Of a DNA stretch of 64,000 nt, positions 61,973 to 64,000 are shown one piece after another (the first letter of the stretch is position 1; every line of letters begins with the position of its first letter). The notes under the pieces were generated by a model that searched no databases, was not told where the DNA came from, and saw only the letters and a program-made list of their open reading frames with translations. Position numbers and translations under genes: made by a program. Source of the stretch: JAFLCM01 sp964510955 (GTDB lineage: Bacteria; Planctomycetota; Phycisphaerae; Phycisphaerales; UBA1924); contig CAZEDW010000001.1 of the NCBI GenBank assembly GCA_964510955.1, positions 124,001 to 188,000 on the forward strand. The letters run 5' to 3'.

Positions 61973-62041
61973 TGTGGGATGTCGGATGGTCCGAGCGCGC
62001 ATCCGGCCGTTTCCCCCACCTCCCACATCCGACATCCCACA
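61973..62041. repeat. Dispersed GGATGTGGGATG-type inverted repeat, copy B (between hutG and mlaE)
   Basis: Perfect 16-bp inverted repeat: TGTGGGATGTCGGATG (61973-61988) and CATCCGACATCCCACA (62026-62041), with a 37-base loop. It shares TCCGACATCCCACA and TCCCACATCC with the element at 39971-40056. It lies between the promoters of the divergent hutG and mlaE genes. Confidence 0.75.
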
Positions 62042-62057
62042 ACCCACATTCCCCCGC

Positions 62058-62063
62058 TACGCT
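62058..62063 (+). promoter_or_regulatory. -10-like box of the MlaE-type permease gene
   Basis: TACGCT ends 8 bases before ATG 62072; no Shine-Dalgarno. Confidence 0.5.
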
Positions 62064-62071
62064 CCCCCACC

Positions 62072-62878
62072 ATGGTCACCACCCTCGGGGCGGTCATCTT
62101 CCACGTCATCGGCCTGTTCGGCCAGTTCGCGGTCTTTACCCGCGACACGCTCCGGGCCGTGCTGTTCCACCGGCGCGCGTGGGCCAAGTGGTCGCGCCTG
62201 GGCCCGCAGCTCTACTCCATCGGCTCGCGCTCGGTGCCCATGGTCGGGCTGACCGGCCTGTTCATCGGCGCCATCCTCGTCATCGAGATGTACGCCCAGT
62301 TCCGCCTCTGGAACCAGGAGCAGCGCCTCGGCGCCGTCACCAACATCTCCATCATCAAGCAGATCGGCCCCGTGCTGGCGGCGGTCATGCTCGCCGGGCG
62401 CATCGGCTGCTCGCTCACCGCCGAGCTGGGCTCGATGCGCGTCACCGACCAGCTCGACGCCATGCGCGTCATGGCCGCCGACCCCGTCAAGGTGCTCGTC
62501 GCCCCCAGGGTGGTCGCCTGCGTCGTCATGATCCCCATCCTCACCGTCGCCTCCAACCTCTGCGGCGTCATGGGGAGCTGGTTCTGCTGCGTCAAGCTCT
62601 ACGGCGTCAACGCCGAGGCCTACTGGCGCTACACCGCCGAGTTCATCGACTGGTACAGCGTCACCAACGGCATCATCAAGAGCTTCTTCTTCGGCGCCGC
62701 CATCGGCCTCATCGCCTGCTTCAAGGGCTTCACCTGCCGCCCCGGCGCCCACGGCGTCGGCCGGGCCACCACCGAGGGCTTCGTGCTGAGCTTCCTCAGC
62801 ATCGTGGTGATCAACCTGGTGCTGGCGAAGCTGCTGAACGACATTGATCTGTTGCGGCGGGGGGTGATTGTGGTGTGA
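62072..62878 (+). CDS. mlaE: MlaE-family ABC transporter permease
   Basis: 268 residues with five or six membrane helices. MlaE-domain features: VPMVGLTGLFIGAILVIEMY, GPVLAAVMLAGRIGCSLTAE followed by LGSMRVTDQLDAMRVM (the conserved coupling helix), ASNLCGVMGSWFCC and KSFFFGAAIGLIACFKGFTC. It is the permease of a phospholipid or lipid transport system between inner and outer membrane. The ATPase (MlaF) and MCE protein (MlaD) genes usually adjacent are not found in the window on either side. The start at 62072 follows TACGCT by 8 bases; the longer frame upstream is antisense to hutG. Confidence 0.9.
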   Translation: MVTTLGAVIFHVIGLFGQFAVFTRDTLRAVLFHRRAWAKWSRLGPQLYSIGSRSVPMVGLTGLFIGAILVIEMYAQFRLWNQEQRLGAVTNISIIKQIGPVLAAVMLAGRIGCSLTAELGSMRVTDQLDAMRVMAADPVKVLVAPRVVACVVMIPILTVASNLCGVMGSWFCCVKLYGVNAEAYWRYTAEFIDWYSVTNGIIKSFFFGAAIGLIACFKGFTCRPGAHGVGRATTEGFVLSFLSIVVINLVLAKLLNDIDLLRRGVIVV

Positions 62879-62997
62879 GGGGGGGACAACAGGTCCCGTT
62901 GGGCTACCGTCATGCCCTCAGCACCAACGTCAGCGAAGGCCTCGTCCATCTGGTGGCACGGCGGGTGGCACTGGCGAATACCGACGTATTTCGGGTG

Positions 62998-63023
62998 CCA
63001 CTGGGGGCTTGCCCCCCCAGTGG
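62998..63023. repeat. Hairpin repeat CCACTGGGGG-CTTGCC-CCCCCAGTGG
   Basis: Perfect 10-bp stem (62998-63007 and 63014-63023) with loop CTTGCC, in the 274-base gap between mlaE and the ACR3 gene. No T-run follows, so it is more like a dispersed palindromic element than a terminator. Nothing coding is seen in the gap. Confidence 0.6.
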
Positions 63024-63141
63024 ATCGTGTCGAATGGTGCAGTGTGGCAGCCGCATGGGGCAAAGGGCACCCGACAATCGAAGCCGGGCGATCGACGCCG
63101 TGCCGCGATCTTCGTCGCGAACCGGAGTATCCCCGCCGAGC

Positions 63142-63147
63142 TACGCT
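63142..63147 (+). promoter_or_regulatory. -10-like box of the ACR3 gene
   Basis: TACGCT ends 5 bases before ATG 63153; no Shine-Dalgarno. Confidence 0.45.
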
Positions 63148-63152
63148 GAGGC

Positions 63153-64000
63153 ATGCCACCCACTACGGCAAACGCCGCGCGCCATGCCAGCACCGGCGGC
63201 GTGTGCCCCGCCGCCCCGTCCAAGCGACTCGCATTCCTTGACCGCTACCTCACGCTCTGGATATTCCTCGCGATGGGCGCGGGCGTGGCGATCGGGCGGC
63301 TCGTGCCCGGTGTGACCGGCGCGATCGACCGCGTCACCGTCGGCACGACCAACATCCCCATCGCCATCGGCCTCATCCTCATGATGTACCCGCCGCTGGC
63401 CAAGGTCCGCTACGAGGAACTGCCGCGCATCTTCAAGGACTGGAAGATCCTCGCGCTCTCGCTCGTGCAGAACTGGGTCGTCGGCCCGGCCCTGATGTTC
63501 GCCCTCGCCGCCATTTTTCTGCACGACAAGCCCGAGTACATGCTCGGACTCATCATGGTGGGGCTGGCCCGGTGCATCGCGATGGTGCTGGTCTGGAACG
63601 ACCTGGCCAAGGGGAGCGCCGAGTACGCCGCGGGCCTGGTCGCGTTCAACAGCATCTTCCAGGTGCTCTTCTTCGGCGTCTACGCCTGGGTTTTCATGAC
63701 CTGGCTCCCGCCGCTGGTGGGCCTCAGGGGCGTCGTGGTCGACGTGAGCATGGCGAGCATCTTCAGGAGTGTTCTGATCTACCTGGGCATTCCGTTCTTT
63801 GCGGGGATGCTCACGCGGTTCATCCTGCGGCCCATCAAGGGCGACGCCTGGTACACACGGCGATTCCTGCCGAGGATCGCCCCCGTCACGCTGGTGGCCC
63901 TGCTCTTCACGATCGTGGTGATGTTCAGCCTCAAGGGCGACCGCATCGTGGCCGAGCCGCTCGACATCCTGCGGATCGCGGCGCCGCTGGTGCTCTACTT
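63153..64000 (+). CDS. ACR3-family arsenite efflux transporter, 3' end outside window
   Basis: First 282 codons of a polytopic protein. Family marks: FLDRYLTLWIFLAMGAGVAI at helix 1, IPIAIGLILMMYPPLAKVRY, SLVQNWVVGPALMFALA, and GLARCIAMVLVWNDLAKG, whose Cys is the conserved residue essential for arsenite transport in ACR3 proteins. It expels arsenite (and perhaps antimonite) using the proton gradient. The start MPPTTANAARHAS is 5 bases after TACGCT. No arsR or arsC is seen before it; such partners could lie beyond the window edge. Confidence 0.92.
   Translation, partial: MPPTTANAARHASTGGVCPAAPSKRLAFLDRYLTLWIFLAMGAGVAIGRLVPGVTGAIDRVTVGTTNIPIAIGLILMMYPPLAKVRYEELPRIFKDWKILALSLVQNWVVGPALMFALAAIFLHDKPEYMLGLIMVGLARCIAMVLVWNDLAKGSAEYAAGLVAFNSIFQVLFFGVYAWVFMTWLPPLVGLRGVVVDVSMASIFRSVLIYLGIPFFAGMLTRFILRPIKGDAWYTRRFLPRIAPVTLVALLFTIVVMFSLKGDRIVAEPLDILRIAAPLVLY

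Overview
The window is 64 kb of high-GC chromosomal DNA that reads like a planctomycete, most probably of the class Phycisphaerae. The reasons are: three secreted proteins ending in a GDxNxDGxVNTxDLxxLLxxFG dockerin-like module; a C-terminal variant of the PEP-CTERM sorting signal; an ECF sigma factor paired with a Ser/Thr kinase-WD40 protein; a Minf_1886-family protein; histone-H1-like Lys/Arg-rich proteins; and CGxCGYxL zinc-ribbon membrane proteins. The assignment is inferred from these families and not from a marker gene. I see no rRNA, tRNA, CRISPR array, insertion sequence or prophage.

Layout. 1-2.5 kb: end of a peptide-type ABC importer operon (solute-binding protein cut by the window edge, plus permease). 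2.6-6.1 kb: a 22-residue lysine-rich microprotein, cysteine desulfurase, a dicarboxylate/glutamate-type symporter and a histone-like protein. 6.4-13 kb: class II DAHP synthase, a large PEP-CTERM-type exported protein, a DUF4139 protein and an M24 peptidase. 13-18.6 kb: TauE-like permease coupled to cdsA, an exported caspase-like protease with dockerin tail, and a 3D-domain protein. 19-24 kb: PfkB kinase divergent from hisS, a small secreted protein, DinB, and an SDR/HxlR divergent pair. 24-31.3 kb: a GAF/receiver regulator, the gldA-gldF-gldG ABC system and an old yellow enzyme. 31.3-41.9 kb: ligA, folD, NDH-2, a CDF metal transporter, Minf_1886, lspA, a DksA-like protein, coaC, rpoZ and two small proteins. 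42-53.9 kb: a 1,788-residue secreted repeat protein, exbD, a Gly-rich secreted protein, tonB, an Rrf2 regulator and two planctomycete-type hypotheticals. 53.9-59.5 kb: kinase-WD40, ECF sigma factor and a secreted HAF-repeat protein. 59.6-64 kb: hutI-hutG, an MlaE-type permease and a partial ACR3 arsenite exporter.

Two window-wide patterns matter for the annotation. First, about fifteen genes lack a Shine-Dalgarno sequence and instead have a TANNNT -10-like hexamer 4-9 bases (mostly 6) before the start codon, often a GTG or TTG. This suggests many leaderless transcripts, and I used it to choose several starts. Genes for exported proteins instead mostly have strong AGGAGG-type sites. Second, several conserved enzymes deviate at key positions: FolD lacks the cyclohydrolase Lys, the DksA-like protein lacks three of four zinc Cys, the histidine-kinase-like regulator lacks its His, HutI carries a repeat-derived insertion, and hisS has a low-GC central segment. 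Short dispersed inverted repeats lie between rpoZ and coaC and between hutG and mlaE.
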